Shown here in pieces: positions 1 to 40,592 of a stretch of 64,000 nucleotides of DNA (its first letter is position 1; each line of letters begins with the position of its first letter). The notes beneath the pieces were generated by a model that saw only the letters and a program-made list of their open reading frames with translations, was not told the DNA's origin and ran no database searches. The stretch is from Cyprinodon diabolis (Eukaryota > Chordata > Actinopteri > Cyprinodontiformes > Cyprinodontidae). The stretch spans positions 26,832,837 through 26,896,836 of the forward strand of contig CM060069.1 in NCBI GenBank assembly GCA_030533445.1, in the 5' to 3' direction. The translations under genes and the position numbers were made by a program.

Positions 1-25971
<25,971 letters not shown>

Positions 25972-26112
25972 GTCAGTGCTGCCGTCCACAGCAGCAGTCA
26001 GGCACCAGGGAGCACCCGACTAAGGGCGTTCTGGTCCTCCACACAGGAGGACAGAGCCGCTGCATGAGCAGATCCATTTCGGCTCCGGGAGAATGTGTGA
26101 GATGGACCTCCG

Positions 26113-26163
26113 ATTGGGCTGGGGGGGCGGGGGGATCAGACCAAAACAACTGTCTCGACGTCA
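26113..26163 (-). promoter_or_regulatory. Candidate kcnn2 promoter elements
   Basis: Upstream of the kcnn2 ATG, in transcription order on the minus strand, are a CRE-like TGACGTCG (26156-26163), a GC box (GGGCGGGG on the plus strand, 26125-26132) and a CCAAT box (ATTGG on the plus strand, 26113-26117). No TATA box was seen. Clustering 140-190 bp before the ATG suits a core promoter, but each motif is short and could occur by chance. A further noncoding 5' exon is also possible. Confidence 0.35.
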
Positions 26164-27636
26164 CGAAAAACGTTGGGATGTGAAATCCTGCCGAATTTCA
26201 TAATGGGATCAGGAGAGAGTATTGCTGCTTTCTGAATTTACTGCAAACTTGCCACACACAAGAATATCATTTGTATGCTCCTTGGCTTATACTGCTTTGA
26301 AATTAATTTGTGCATTCTTATTATTTTCTAAGGGTATCATTTTATATTTACTGCTTAATTTCTTTGATCAATACAATTGTATCATTATTATAATGATCAC
26401 CACTCTTTTCTCCAAATATATCTATCACCACTCACACCACTACCCGTGTTCCTATGATGTGCTTTATTTGCTTTACATTAGGCCTCCGAAAGTCCATTCC
26501 TGAAGTTTTTCTAACCCTGACTGACTGGACTTGGGCACTACAGCTTTAAATAGAATCAATTGTTATAGGTACAAATTTAACTGTGTTTAGTTAAGATTTC
26601 ATTTTAAAAGTAGAGCTTATTTATGCTGTGGAAAAAATATAAATACTTTAAAATAAAAATGTCAACTTTATTGTGTTATTAAGTCCTAAATTTTTCCTGA
26701 TATATGCATAACATACAAACAATAAATAAAACCAATTTTATTTTGAAATCTACTACGATATTACCACATATGCAAATTTGGTTTATAAAACTAATATTAT
26801 GACGTTTCGAAAATGAATGGACAAAAAGAGCAGCCAGTGGTTCCCTTTGCATCTGATTTACTATTGTGTAAAGCAATATGTGTAGCTGTTAAATGTTTTC
26901 TAAAAAATTAAGGTTTTAATGTGACAAAATGTAGTAGAAAACAAGGAATCATCTTGAAAGGGCATTGTACACATCTTTAGCAGCTTAAAGCTATGATTCT
27001 ATCCTGCTCAATGGCCACTGTGGCAGTTTCGGACAATAGAGCACCCATATGACCAGGGTTTGTGTGTGAAGCTAAACACTGATTGGACCACTGGTGGCTG
27101 TGTTATTATGGAGCTGGAGAGTTATGCGCCCTCAAGGAATTGCAGCCAACTATCTACAATTGAGGAGCCTGTGAGGCATGAAAAAGAGCCTGAGCCCAAA
27201 TGATTCACGCCTCTTGAATTTATATCAGCAACAAATTAGGTATCAGAACTAATATGGTGGAGAATTGGTTTTGTAGGGCTATTGTTTTCTTTCTTTTTTG
27301 TAAGCCTTTTAATGTTTCAGCTATAGTCCAGTTATTCCCAGACCGTTTTTTTGTGTGAAAAAGTAAAGACAAATCACTTGCAAAAACGAAAAAAAAAAAA
27401 AAAAAATAAATAAATAAAATGTGCGAACATAAAGACATGCCATCAAGCGCTGTCCGAGGTTCTAAAAATCAGCCAATCAAATATGTAACTTTCAGCACCA
27501 CGGACAGCTCTCATTGATCACAAGCAACCTCTCAATAAAACAACCCCTCTGCACAGGATCGCAATGCGCACTTACACCTCATTGGCTCAGAATCAAACCA
27601 CGTGGCCCCAACGCCCCCCCCCCCCCCCCCCCCCCC

Positions 27637-27674
<38 letters not shown>

Positions 27675-30244
27675 TTCCTTAAGCTGGAGCTTGCCTCTGT
27701 TTTCTACGTAGAGTGAAAATGAATGAAAGCAGACCTTATCCATTTAAGTCTATCTAAGGTAGAAAAATAGGATATACTAAGATCTCTGAGGTTTGTTATT
27801 TCTCCCTCTGGTGGTAGGATCGACAAAAAAGTATTAGATTGTTAAGAGAGATAAAGTACAATGTATACAAAACCATTGCATTTGGTACCATTTGCACTGT
27901 TTACACATTAACAATATAACATTTTTTATTTGTTATTCGTGGACAAAATGGTTAAACTCAGTACAAAGCTTTGTGATTAACACAAAGAAATGTATATACA
28001 TAATGGGAAATGAAAAATTAATTATAAAACTAAAAGGAGGAACAATTTGTTTCCCCCAAATGAGGAAAAAAGCATGTTTTTTCAATTCATCTGTCTTAGT
28101 TTTGTTTTCTTCTCTTGCTTTTGTTCTGTCCTCCATTGTTCCTCTTTTTATTAATTTCAGCTTGAGTTTCGGGGGACAGTTATAAAGGACTGCTTACTTG
28201 GTGACAGATAGTCTGTCTATCTACTAATTACTCATATATCCCCTCAGAGTTTATGGTTATTCAGCACTGTAAATTTAAATGCAATGATCTTACCAATTAA
28301 AAGCTGGAATTTAATAATAACAATCTTGCGGGCACTTAAATGCATTCTGACCACATGAGCAACTTGTAACAAACACTGACTGATTGGGTCTTTTTGGCTG
28401 TTCCCTCTAATGGTCATATCATTGCAGCTTACACAGAGACTTGCATGCATGAATGTGCATAAGTCTTTGCATGATGAAAAAAACAAACCCTTTTGAGAAT
28501 TTTTTATTTTTTTTTATCAAGGAAGGCACTTAAGCAGCAAAGCAGAAAGAAATATAAATATCAAGAATATTCATAATGGATAATTTATGTTTACAAGATG
28601 TTTTTATACATACATTATTCTGTTTCTTTCTAGTGAAGGGGGAGATAACAGAAATCTTTTCCTTATGCTATTTAGACAGCTTTGATTACAGGTGGATTTA
28701 ACAAAATAGTTTTAATGTTGTAAATTGACATTGGTCAGTCAGTCTCAGATATATTCTAAATCTAGCCTAAATACTTGTATACTTCTATACAATATTTGGT
28801 ATTTAAAAATCTCAAAAGGGAAAGGTGCTGATGTAATTAAATATTATTTAATTTTTCTTGTAGCAAATAATGTTAACTTTCAAGTATAAACTACACAAAT
28901 ATAAAAATGAATTTTACTAACTTTACTGCTAAAAGCAGAAAAAGGAAGTTAATTAAAAATTAAACTTTTATCACAGACAAGTCTCTCTTGAAAGTTTAAA
29001 GTAAGGAGCTTCATGTATCCTTATGAGTTCTAATACAGTAGTTTGTATTAATTTTAGGGGAGAAAGGATATGTAGGTTTCTAAAAGTTTTAAAACCACCT
29101 CTAATCTGGGAACCTGCTTCACCACAATTGTTGGCAAAATAACTGTAGAGATGGTTTAGGCAGGATGTATATTTTCTTGAAACCAACCTGTGTTCTACCC
29201 TAGGGATTTTTTCCTCTTGACTGGAGGGAAAGTCAACTTCCCTTCTCCAACAGCAGCTCAGTTTGTCCACAGTTCACTCTAAAATGATAGACCACAGAGG
29301 TCTGCCCTGGAACTGTTTGTTTTGGGCGTCTTTTAGTTACTTATTTTATGTTCAAAACTGTAACATTTCCTGGTTTGGAAAGAAATCTGAAGGAAAATCC
29401 CATGGGACTATCAGAAAAAAAATAGACAAATGCATCAAACGTGACACAAACAGTCGCAGTAGAATCTGAAAGATATACTGTAGTCTTGCTAAGTATGTCC
29501 TGGAAAATCCTCTTTGGTCAGGTTCTATCAGTGTCTTTTCATTAAATCAGGACTCAGCCAGCTTAAGATCTATCTCAGTGCTGGATTAATTAATCAGAAA
29601 TTGACCTTGTAAATTCGCAGAGATAAATTATTTGGATTTTTTTTTAAACACCTTCTTAAGCTTACCACCAGAACCAATAATTAAAACCAAACAGTAGACT
29701 AATTATGTTATTTAAAGAGCATTTCAACATTTCCGCACAAACAAAATAGGAATCATTATGCAAGGGAAAATGTAACACACAATGAAAATAAATTCAGACC
29801 ATGAGCAACAGATACATGTTTTGTGGAAATGGTTGGCATAATCCCAAATAATACTAAATATTATTATTATTATGTTATTATTTATTTCTCTGAAGATAAG
29901 ACGATTTTGATTCCATACTATTGGTATTCCTTTAAAAAGAACTTTTTCTTATTTAAAGATGAACTTCATTTAATTCATTTTGGTCCTACCAGCTTACAGA
30001 CTAAAAGTGCTAATGAAGCAGCCAAAAGGAAACAGACTGCTTACTTAACAGAAAGAGTAATTTAGAGGAGATTTCCTTTGGGTGATGGTGCAAGTTCACT
30101 TTGAACAAGAATATCAAGACTCTTGGTCCCAACAGATATCTCAATGTTTGTTATGATGATTGAAATTCAGGTGGTTTGTCCACATTAAAATGAACTGTAC
30201 CTCAAATCTACATGAAATTTATTGGCAACAAAATGAAATCTTTG
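26164..30244. other. Intergenic, kcnn2 5' side
   Basis: No gene was recognised. Besides the C and AC tract at 27614-27672 I see only AT-rich unique-looking sequence and short frames without motifs. Confidence 0.5.
27614..27672. repeat. C23 homopolymer followed by (AC)18
   Basis: An uninterrupted run of 23 C (27614-27636) abuts an AC dinucleotide array (27637-27672). Such tracts are unstable in length and the minus strand is an extreme G run. Confidence 0.95.
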
Positions 30245-30420
30245 CATTTAACTCAACTCCTTGGGGGGCAGAGGCAGTCCAAACCAGGCCTGGGGAGCAG
30301 AGTGCTGTTAAGGGCCTTTGCTCAGGGTGCCAGAGGAGCAGTCCATGGGAGTGGGCTTGAACTCAGAACCTCAGGAATTCCAAGCGTAATGTCCTAACCT
30401 CTAGGCCGCACTCCGTAAAG
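30245..30420 (-). repeat. tRNA-derived SINE-like fragment
   Basis: The minus strand reads GTGCGGCCTAGAGGTTAGGA followed about 30 bases later by GGTTCTGAGTTCAAGCCC, an A-box and B-box pair. The body (plus strand TTAAGGGCCTTTGCTCAGGG) resembles a dispersed fish repeat. Its head is the same type as 2640-2730. Confidence 0.5.
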
Positions 30421-33400
30421 CAGGCATTAGCATGACGGATCTTGCCTAACGACCCACACAAGCAGCCCATTAGCCCCAGCTGGGACACAAACCCAGGCTT
30501 TCTGTTTTCCATACGGGTGACTTACCACAGCAACTACTAAGTCCCACTGATTCTAAGGTTATATTGAATATTGCTTTAATCCATCTGTCACAGCAGATCC
30601 TGTATTAGATACATTTATCCTGGAAAAATATATTTTATTCCAGTTTGGATTGACATTTTCAGCTTTTTATTTAGTTCCAATGGCGAATGGTCCTAGTTAG
30701 AATTCTTGTTTATTGTAGCCATTGATATTTGTAATTATTTTGAAAGATGAAGGTAATCCGTGCATATATCTAAATGTGTAATTGAATCATAAGATAGATC
30801 AAGAAAAGATATATGAAAAAACATTTTTGACAGATTTGGAAATTGCTTGACATTTAAAAGTGTCCTTGCTCAGGTCTTGGCATAGCTCTCTAGAAGTTGG
30901 TTACATCCTGATGATAAAACTGATGATAAAGAATGTAGTTTGAGACCCATGTTCCACAGAGTGTTTCTGTCAGGATTTCTGAAGATGATGGACCCTAATA
31001 CATATATACGAAGAGGAGGAAGTTTGTAAGAAAAGAAAACAAAGTACAGAGTGCTGAGACACAGGTGAAAGCACTAAGTAAACTGGAGATAATGGAAAAA
31101 CATCACTAACAAAGCAGAGTAAAGTGTAAGAGAAATGCAACCCTTAGAATACACAAACACTCAAAATACTTAAAACCATGGCAGTTTATGACCAGTTTTA
31201 AAGCATAAATATTTGAACAGGGTAAAGCAGTGAATGTAATTTATTCTGCAAACAGCAGTTGTGCCCTCTGGTCAAAATTCAATTTATGCACCTCTTAATT
31301 CAGTCTGACATCTCTAGCATGTCTCAGAGTAACAGCTGAAAGCGCATCTAATATAGACACGTACAAAAAAAACTAAATATAGAAAAATTTGATAAAATAA
31401 GAATTTTGACATTGATTATTCTAAAAATAATTGGTAGGAAGAAATCATTTCCATTTTCAGGTTAGATACATCCTGTGCAGAAAGTTTTGTGTGAGATTTG
31501 AAAATAAAAACATTTTTTTGCTAACTTTTACTCTTGGTTATGCTTAAAGGACTTGAATTTAATGTTACTAAAAGTAAAGGTTTACTGAATGTTGGAAAGT
31601 TTTACATACTAAACTTTAGCTGCCAGCTTAATTAAATTTGAAAAGTTTTTAATTACACACTTTGCTTTGGTTCCCATTTCATTAGCGCATCCTAAAATAT
31701 AATTTAACAGCAGAATTAATCATATTTGTAATCTAGCACCAGACTTTAAGGTGATGAGTGTCAGGATAAGCAAACATTATTTAAAAAGAAAAAAATTTAA
31801 ATACAGGAAATACATGGACTGTCCTTTTGTGCATTCTCCACAAATCCAATGTCACCTGGACTCATTGTTCTTGGAATTATCTCAGCATGATTTATTCAGC
31901 TACAGGTCATATGAAGACAGGACACCTGACCTGAAAAGATCACCCTTCTGGAGCAATCGGCACCTGTTTTTACTGTTCCTGTTTATTGTTCATCCTCTAA
32001 CGTCCCTGATATCCGAGTCAACAGAGCTTTCAGGCATGCCACACTGAACAGAAGACCTATTTACGTTAAGCAAGATTTACGGGCAATCTTGCTTTAAGTG
32101 CCTCTCTCAAGGACATGATGGCACGCCAAGCAAGATTTGACCCTCAGTTTATTCCAGTAAGCAGGGTGATATATTGATGCTCTGGTGACTTATTTGTAAT
32201 TTTTTTTTTGTGAGATGGTGAATGAGCTGCTGATTTTAATGCACTTGCAAAAACCCAAAGCCTAATTGGCTTGCATGTCTTTTTTTCTTTCATAAACAAG
32301 GATGTTTTATAGCTTGTTGATGCTCACTATGAATGCTAATTTAGAATCAGACTTTCTGTGTGAAGGTGTTTTGAAATTATAACTACAAAAAAGCAAAAAC
32401 AATAAAATTTATTGACTACCTTGTGAGAGCATTTTAGAAAAGTCTGAACTAAGGTTGCATCAGTTCCTGTAAAACAATTTACGTTTTTTTTTTTTTTCTG
32501 TTTGTCTGCTGTACCGATCAGTCTGCTGTAACTGGTAATGAGAGCTGATTTACAGTGACTGTCACTATAAGGATTTTTTTCTTGCAAATGTTTGATTTAA
32601 AGAGTACAAAAAGGACTTGTTGTTTAGTTTTGCTAAACAAAAAAATCTGAAACTGATGAAACCAGTGATAACAATATCTCAACAAAAATCTTACTACCTC
32701 AGGTTGCAAGTATTTAACCAAATAAGCCTGCAACCCATGCAATAAGCATTTTCAGTGATGCTAGTATTATGTTGCAATAATATTATATTTTTTGTGCCAT
32801 GAAAAAAAAAATACGATAATCACTCTTTCTCATGGTTCTTCTTTATTCCAATGGCAAAGAGAAAGCAGCAAAACTAAAAGCATCTTACAAGGTTTTAACT
32901 CTATTGCTCACAGATTTAGGTGATTTCCTCTGATCCTTTCAAAACAAAAATTTAAAGGAAACCAAAAGCAGTGAAACCATAATTAATTATATTTTATGAT
33001 GTACCACATAAAGTATGCACATTTTGAATGGCTAAAAAAATTAAAGTATAGCATTTTTGAAAAGACCCGCCCTGTCCACTTAAAAAAAATAAAAAAAATA
33101 AAAAAAAGACATGCACATCCCTGTACCCGCTCTCGAGAGGGAACACCTATTAAACAAGTGCGAGAGAATGCATTGGCCCATTTCTCCTCGTGTTTAAAAG
33201 TTGCTATTTGCATCATTCATACAAGCTTACTTTCCACTTTTATTTTGCCCCACTTTTGTCTTTAGTGATGGCTGCAGTTAAACTACTCCTTAAAAACCAA
33301 CTTTTAATAGAATAGATAATTAATAAAACATATTCTGATTGCATCGTTTAAGCCTTGGGCTAGCCCAAAAATAGGCTTTAGACACCGGGTGAATGCTCTG

Positions 33401-36400
33401 CATGCCAGTGGTCAGGCCAACCTTGTTCGTTATTGCATGGATTAAACCCTGGATGAGACTTTTATGTTGCTGTCCCCTGCAAACACAAAGGTACATCTTT
33501 TAAGAAAACAGCTATATAAGGCTTTTTTTTTTGGTCTTGATTTAAGGTTTAATAGGATTTCAAAATAAATCTACACTTTCTGTTTTCACCTCATACTGCA
33601 GTTTAAAAAAACTGTATTCCCAGTGTCATCATGTAGCTGAGTTCTAACTGCTTTATGTGTTTATCATTTTTCAGATAACGATGGTCAAATGCTATCTATA
33701 TGGTTTAAAAATGTCAAAATGGCCATGTGATCCGTGCCACACCAGATTGCTTGAAATTAGCTAAAAGTTTGGTGTTGTTACTAGGGTGCATTGAAATATT
33801 TTTATATTGTTAATACATTGTAAATGTAGCATTATATGTATGTATTTAATCTACTGGGTAAATGAATTCATATGAATATGTATTTATGAATTTAACCAAT
33901 GGTTGCAACAATGGGGTGTCCACATACTATTGCCTGGAGATAAATGTAAAGGAAAGAGCGTGTCTGCTATTTACACAACTTACCATTATTTTTTTTTTTT
34001 AGGACTTATGAAGCACATGAGGCCATGGTATTGAGCCATATCACTCATACCAAAGACCATACTGATTATATTACCCACCTGTTGCTGTCCTGAGTATCAT
34101 AGACTCTAAAGTAGAACACTTTTTTCCCTTATCTTTAAAATTTCAGCACATACAGTGCTTAGTTTACTCTGTTTGACTTAATTGTTTTGGATAATCGACT
34201 GAAATATAATGTTTGGGAAAAACTAATCTGAGTAACAACAAAGTAAATTTTCAGGTCAATGTTTTTTATAAAGGGTTCTATAAAAGTAACTAAATTGAAC
34301 CTTTGTTAAAAAAAAAACTATTAACTTTTAACCTTGTGCAAAAATTGCTCCTTTTCATACAGCACATATAATTGACTGTCCCGTGGAAACAAAAAAGCCC
34401 TTCACCATGAACTTTCCAAAGACAAGAATTAGACAAAAAAGCTCAAAAAATAACACCACATTTTCTAATCTTAAGAATCAAGAACCCAAAACAAACAAAG
34501 ACAATAAAGTCTACCAGTCTGAAAAAGTTTACAATGGCACTGTTAGATTTTGGGATTCCAATAACCCAGTATGGGAGTTATTATCCAACAAATGGAGAAA
34601 ACAAACAGTGGTTAACCTTCATAAAAAGGCTTAACAAAATCTACTCCTATAGCAAATTAAAAATGTATGGAATAGATATAAAACAAAAAAGTATGCTTAA
34701 GTATCTCCTACTGTTAATGATATTGTTTATAATTCAACTTAAAGCAAGGACAAAGCTGCAATCCTTAGGAGAGTTCCAAGGCTAAATAACTCGACACCCC
34801 AAAGGAAAACCATTTCACAATTTCTGTAGAAAATCCTATTAAATTCACAAATTAAAAGACAAATGGGAAAAGAACAATGTCCGATGACTTATAGGACAAA
34901 AGTGGAACTCTGGAGAAATCCATTTTGTTTAATATGGTATAAAAATAACAATTCAGAAAAAAAAAAACATTCTATAAGTAAAACACAGCAGTGTAATTGT
35001 TTTTGTTTAAGGCACATGATTGTAAAGAAGGTTTAATCAGAAAATCGAGAACAGAGTGGATTTATGTCAGCATTAAAACCAGACAAAGGGACAACTAAGG
35101 TGAAGGCTTAAATAAATTAAGGAGTAGCTGAAAACAGGTGGGGATAATTAACTGAAACACAAACAGGTGGAAATCAGGACAAGTAGCAGCAGGAATGGCA
35201 AAAATGGCCTGGAGATGCATTTATTCCAGCACCTGGATGACTTATTGGAATATTTGCAACTATGGTCTCTGCTCTGAAGCAGAGTGTCCTCAAGCTTTTA
35301 CCAAATTCTGTATTTCTTAATGACATTTGGAAATAATCTTTTCACCTTTCATCTTTATTTCACTTTAAGACATTTCTTGAACAGAAAGGTTTTCATTTTC
35401 TTTTTTTAAAGAAACTTGCTCTAGAGATGAATAAAAATATATATGGCAAATATGGTATGCTATCCCATTGATATTAGTTTGGTCTTAATGTGTGAACACA
35501 ATTTTGTTTAGATACAATTAAACACAATTTAACATATATCTATACATCTTGTAGTGAGAGCAGAGGCGTCTGCTCTGGGGATGAGACAACATCTACATCT
35601 GCAATGTCATCATTCTCCTCAGAAATTATTTCAGTAAATACCAGGAAGAAATTAGAAGTTTTATACTCCAAATCTCCCTCTCACTTCAGGCTGAAGACAC
35701 CACACAACATATGTGTGTGGACGTGAACAACTCCTTGTAAAGTGAACCCATGACTCATTCATTATTCATTGTGATAAAGCATTGTGTGACTCTCTGTTAG
35801 CTTGGAAGGACCTTACAAATTTGGCTTCACTCCTGGAGTGTCTGCTTCTGCTGCCAAGCCTTTCCTTAAAGACTCTTCAGCCCACCTGAAATCGTTCATA
35901 CTGGGTCTTTTGTTATCAGAAAATGTAGAGACAAATATATACTGAGCTGCCTATCTATTTCTGATAACTCTATAACCATTGCAACAAATGTAAACAGTAC
36001 ATGGTCATTTTTAAGAGGCTTGACTAATAGGGGATGGACTTCAGTGATTAGACTCGGCATAATTTACTAGGGCGCTGATGCTCATTATACACATTTTTTT
36101 TAGTTTAAAGAAAGTTAAACAACACATTTTAAATGACAAATATAAACCAGGGATTTATTCTAGTTTAATCATGTAGCATCACAATAACATTTTTTGTTCA
36201 AAATTTTATGCAAGAAGGAACTATTTTGCAGCATTGTTGTAATGAGGAAAGAGTAAAAGCTTCCAGAGTTGCTTTTACTTCAGTTATGAAATGTTTACTA
36301 TACTATGTGATCTTGAGCTTTACCACCTATTTTAAGCTGATGTTTTGACAAAACAGATTCTTCCAAAAATAAAATGACTAATTATGGCATCAATTATTGG

Positions 36401-38639
36401 TTTTCACTACTGACTTGGAACCCCGTATTTGTCTTCTGAATTCTAGAATGGAGAGAATGGATCTAAATGAAACAATCAAGAACAAAGACAGAAAGGATGA
36501 AGGAGGTTAGCCTCAATCAAGTTTTGGTATTTATGCATAAATGATCTGACATGTATTCACTCTCATGATGTGTCATGATCTTGGCACTGATCTTTGACCA
36601 GATTACTCATTTCATGCACCTGCCAGAAAGTTGCTCAGTACAGAAGATTTGACATGCATGGAAGGGGTGATGGTCCAATTCAGGATGTTTTGTGAAAAAG
36701 ATCAGCAAACATAGGTAAGTCTTCTAACAGTATTTAAAATATGCAAGAAAATCCTTTTCAGCACATGATAAAGATACAGGATTAGGTTATAAATGTATTT
36801 GTAAGGATATGTATTTTGAGATCTTTGGCATATACAAAGAAATGCTAACCTTCTGAGCATATTAGCATATATACATGGATGAGTTGAATGATCACCAGGA
36901 AATCCTGTTAAAATGCAAGAAGATCACGGGTGGATCCTCTGAGAACACATGTACAGGATTTTATCTATACACTGTGTGAATAAGAATCTGAATAAAAATA
37001 TCTCCGGATACAATCCTTAATAGGAAAGCAATAAATTACCCCTGTAAGTTGTACATCAGCCTTAGTTTAGCTAAAAGGAGTAAAAAAATCTATATTAGTC
37101 AGCCCTGAATGTTCATTTGATTATTACTTTTTATTCTTGAAAATCTAAATGGAGAAGCTGGAATCAAAAATAGGGTAATTTAAGTGTTTATTTTTTAAGC
37201 TTCATCCACGATGACAAATAAATAAAAATAATTTATTTATTTCCCAAGGTTTTTCACAAACTACAAGTTTATACAGAGGACTGTAGACATTTCTGTATTT
37301 GGCTTCAAACAAGGAGCCAGAATGCTAAATAAGGCTTCAATAAAACGTCCTTTTTACCAGCTAAACTTCCTGAGATGCTCCTACTAGGGTGTGGGCTTAG
37401 TCCTCAATGTTCCCAGGTCCAGGAAACACCCATGGTGCAAGTAAACTGTAGAATCTATCATAGACATTCCTCCTGCAGCTAATTACAGTGGACATTATTA
37501 AGTTGTCTTTTTTAACATAGCTTAAGTTTGGAGCATACAGAGAGAGCAATTAAGTATTTCAAAAAAGCTTCCACTGCTTGTCCTCTGAACTCATAAAGTT
37601 TCTGTAAGAAAAAGAAGAAAGAAGTCTCTCCCCATCACAACTCATTCATCATACATTACAGAAGGAATGAGATTTTTATTTATTTGTCTTTTGTCTAATG
37701 TCAGCTCTACCTGCCATGCTTGGTGCCAAAAAGCTCATTCTCATATTCCTGTCACTCCGTGGCATGCATCTGTTTTGTTTTAATGATCCAGGGGAACACG
37801 GGGGCATATAAAGACATCACCAGACTAGGTTTAATCGCTGCAATGCAGACTGTGAAAGCAATAATTCTCTAACCACTTGGGGGCACTCATATAGCTTTTA
37901 AAGACATTCCCAGTTGGTCAATTTAATGAGTAAAAATAATGTATAAGAATGATTATGTAATGAAAAGTCTTTTGGAAGAGTAGAATTCTGGGAATTTTAA
38001 AACATTGATCCAAACTTAATCTTTTTTTTTTTTTTGTCACATTTATTTATTTAATTTTAAGGCTTCTACCACCCTGTGTGTGGTGCATGGATGATTTTTT
38101 TTGTTCTAATTCCTCTTTAGAGACAGCAGTCAGATCATGCAGCCGGATTCTTTAACATTTTCTCAGGAAAACCAGCTGACTGCATTGAGTCAATGACTTT
38201 GCAGGACACACCCCTCTTGAATGACCATGTAGATACTGTAGACATTCACTTGGATTATGTTGTTGACTCTACATTAATCTCTATTCTGTTTAGCACATTT
38301 TGAGCAATTTTTAACTTTTTCCTCGCTGTTCTGATTGTACACACCAGATCATCTTACCCCAGATTGTCAGGTGGTTGCAAGAAAGCTGAAGACATATTTT
38401 ATGTTTTCCAAATAAAGCCTGCATGCATCCAAATCCACAAAAGAATATGTTATTAAAAACTATTTTAAAATAATATATATGGCATGCCCTCAAGAGGGTT
38501 GTGAAAGAAAGATGTTTGCAATATTTAAGAGATTCAGAAAAGTTTTTGAAGGTGAGCAAAGACTATTTCAATTTGAAAAAATCACAGAGAAAAGACAATT
38601 AGGAGAAATTTATTGATACAATTACTTTGTCTTTGGCGC
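30421..38639. other. Intergenic, no gene recognised
   Basis: Eight kilobases of AT-rich sequence. Open frames at 31751-32047 and 34383-34785 have no recognisable domain and an A/T-driven composition. A short hairpin (GCAAGATT, then AATCTTGC) lies near 32070. The stretch about 35020-35215 has the look of a dispersed repeat, but I cannot assign it. Confidence 0.45.
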
Positions 38640-39290
38640 TCAGACCTCGGCAGGAAACATAGCACTTAATTCTGATAAATATGCATGAACAGGAGCAAAG
38701 AATAGGGCAGTTTCCCCCCAGGCCTTAAACTGGTGGTGGAGTGGAGTGGAGATAGATGAAGTTGGTCAGTCTATAGACTGCTGGTTAGCCAGACGGTCTG
38801 CTGAGCTTTATGGGGAGATCCAGTGGATTGCTTGTGCTGATACTAGAGCTTCACTCAGGGACTTGGAAGATGGAAGTCCAGTTGGATAACACAGGTTGAG
38901 AGAACCTGTCCATGATTGGCAAGCATGAAGCAACAGTGGAGAGGAAAAACTAACTAATGGGAAGAAACCTCTGGCAGAACCAGGCTCAACATGGCGGTCT
39001 TCTGCCGGACCGGTTGAGATGAGACAGGGAACGCAGTAAGAGTCCGGAAGGAATGACTCTCTGATGAAGCTTTAGCTATGATGGTGGAGGATGGACTGGA
39101 AGTGGGTTGAAACGGTGTCATCTGAATGATATCACCCCCTGCGCAAAGGAACACACAAGTTGATCGGAGGCCTTTTAAGATGAACTTTGGATGCCGATTG
39201 GTTTTCGTGGAGGTGTGGTTCAAAGCTGATTGGCTGTGTCGCAGGTGGATTTAGGAGAGCAATTAGTTTCTACAGTTGAACTTCCACCTA
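38640..39290 (+). repeat. Dispersed fish repeat, unclassified
   Basis: It contains AGCAACAGTGGAGAGGAAAA, then GGGAAGAAACCTCTGGCAGA and ACCAGGCTCA, a block I recall as very common in teleost genomes. It is more G+C-rich than its surroundings, which supports an inserted element. I cannot place it in a class or define its ends. Confidence 0.4.
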
Positions 39291-40590
39291 GATTACATGA
39301 AGTAAAGATGATGGACGCTGATAGACTCCTACCAAAGAAGGTAAAGTGCTGAAATTCAATCAATGGACAGTTTTGCCAAAGTAGGGTGAAATACTGTGTA
39401 AGGGTTCCAAGACTTCTGAAACAACATTTTAGAAAATAATTTTTTCCCCCTTTTTAAACATAAATTATCTTTGTAGTTGCTTTGCACATTAAATATCACA
39501 TTATGTTGACGTGTTGAAATGATTTGCCATCTAAAAGAGCTACTGTAGGTGTATTTTTTATGAATGCAAATGTGTTATCAACATGATGGTTAAAGTTAAT
39601 CACATTTGGTCCAATAATGGACGGGAACTGACTTTAAACACAGTTATCAAGCACTCACAACAAGTTGTAGCTTTGAACCTAATTAAGCAGGTTAAGCACT
39701 TTCAAAGATAGTTTTAATTAAATCTTTTAGACAATTTTCTCCAAATGGAAAGGGAAGTACAAAAGGGGATTAATGTAATTACAAAAAAACAAATATATGA
39801 CAATCTTTATTATCCCTTTCAGGTGTTTAATTCCTCCATCTGACTCTAAAATAATGCCTAATCTGTGCCTAATTAGATGCTTGTAGTGAATTGATGGGCA
39901 CTGGCGGTGCACAGTTTCATGGGTGAGAGTTAATCTGGATCATATTAATCACTCTTTATTCCTAAAAATAAGATGTAGACTTAATGAACTGACTATATAA
40001 GGTTAGATATTGACTGCCGGCTAAATCTCATTACTGTCCAACTTGAGGAACTAGAAATTATTCCGTATTTCTTGTCCTAAATGTAGAATCAAAAGTAACT
40101 TCAAGTGTTGTTTTGTCTGTTTATTTATTGGTTCTTATTTTACGTGTGTGAAAGTGTGACATCTGGAAAGAAAAACTGGGCCTTGCCAAGAGGGTTCTTT
40201 TTTTAAATCTGTGTGACTGTGATCAGAATCAGAAAAGGGTATTAAACTGGGACTAACACTAAACTGGGATCGGCAAAGACCCCCAGGTTACTATCCTTAA
40301 TCTTCAAGCTCTAAAAAATATACTTTCTTTTCTCACCACAGGGACACTTGAGAAGCTCCAATTTACTACAGCCAGCAGCACTGCTGAACACTGTGTCTCT
40401 CTTAATGGCAAATTGTAAAGTTAGTTTTTACTTGGCCTATTTTTAGCCCAAACACAGAATCCTCTTGGCAACTCAAAGCAACACCTTAGGATATCTCTGT
40501 CCTCATTAAATAAAAACTCATCCTAAATCTTATGTGACTAGAATTTTTAAAACCTTATTCCTTAATATGATTTTACATTACACCTAGAAA
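39291..40590. other. Intergenic, no feature seen
   Basis: AT-rich sequence up to the TA target of the Tc1 copy. No exon or repeat family was recognised. Confidence 0.45.
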
Positions 40591-40592
40591 TA

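Noticed and set aside
25972..25989. Extending kcnn2 six codons upstream to begin MDGSTD
   Set aside because: The codon at 25987-25989 is GTG, not ATG, and the first ATG in frame is at 25971; an in-frame TAG lies at 26020-26022.
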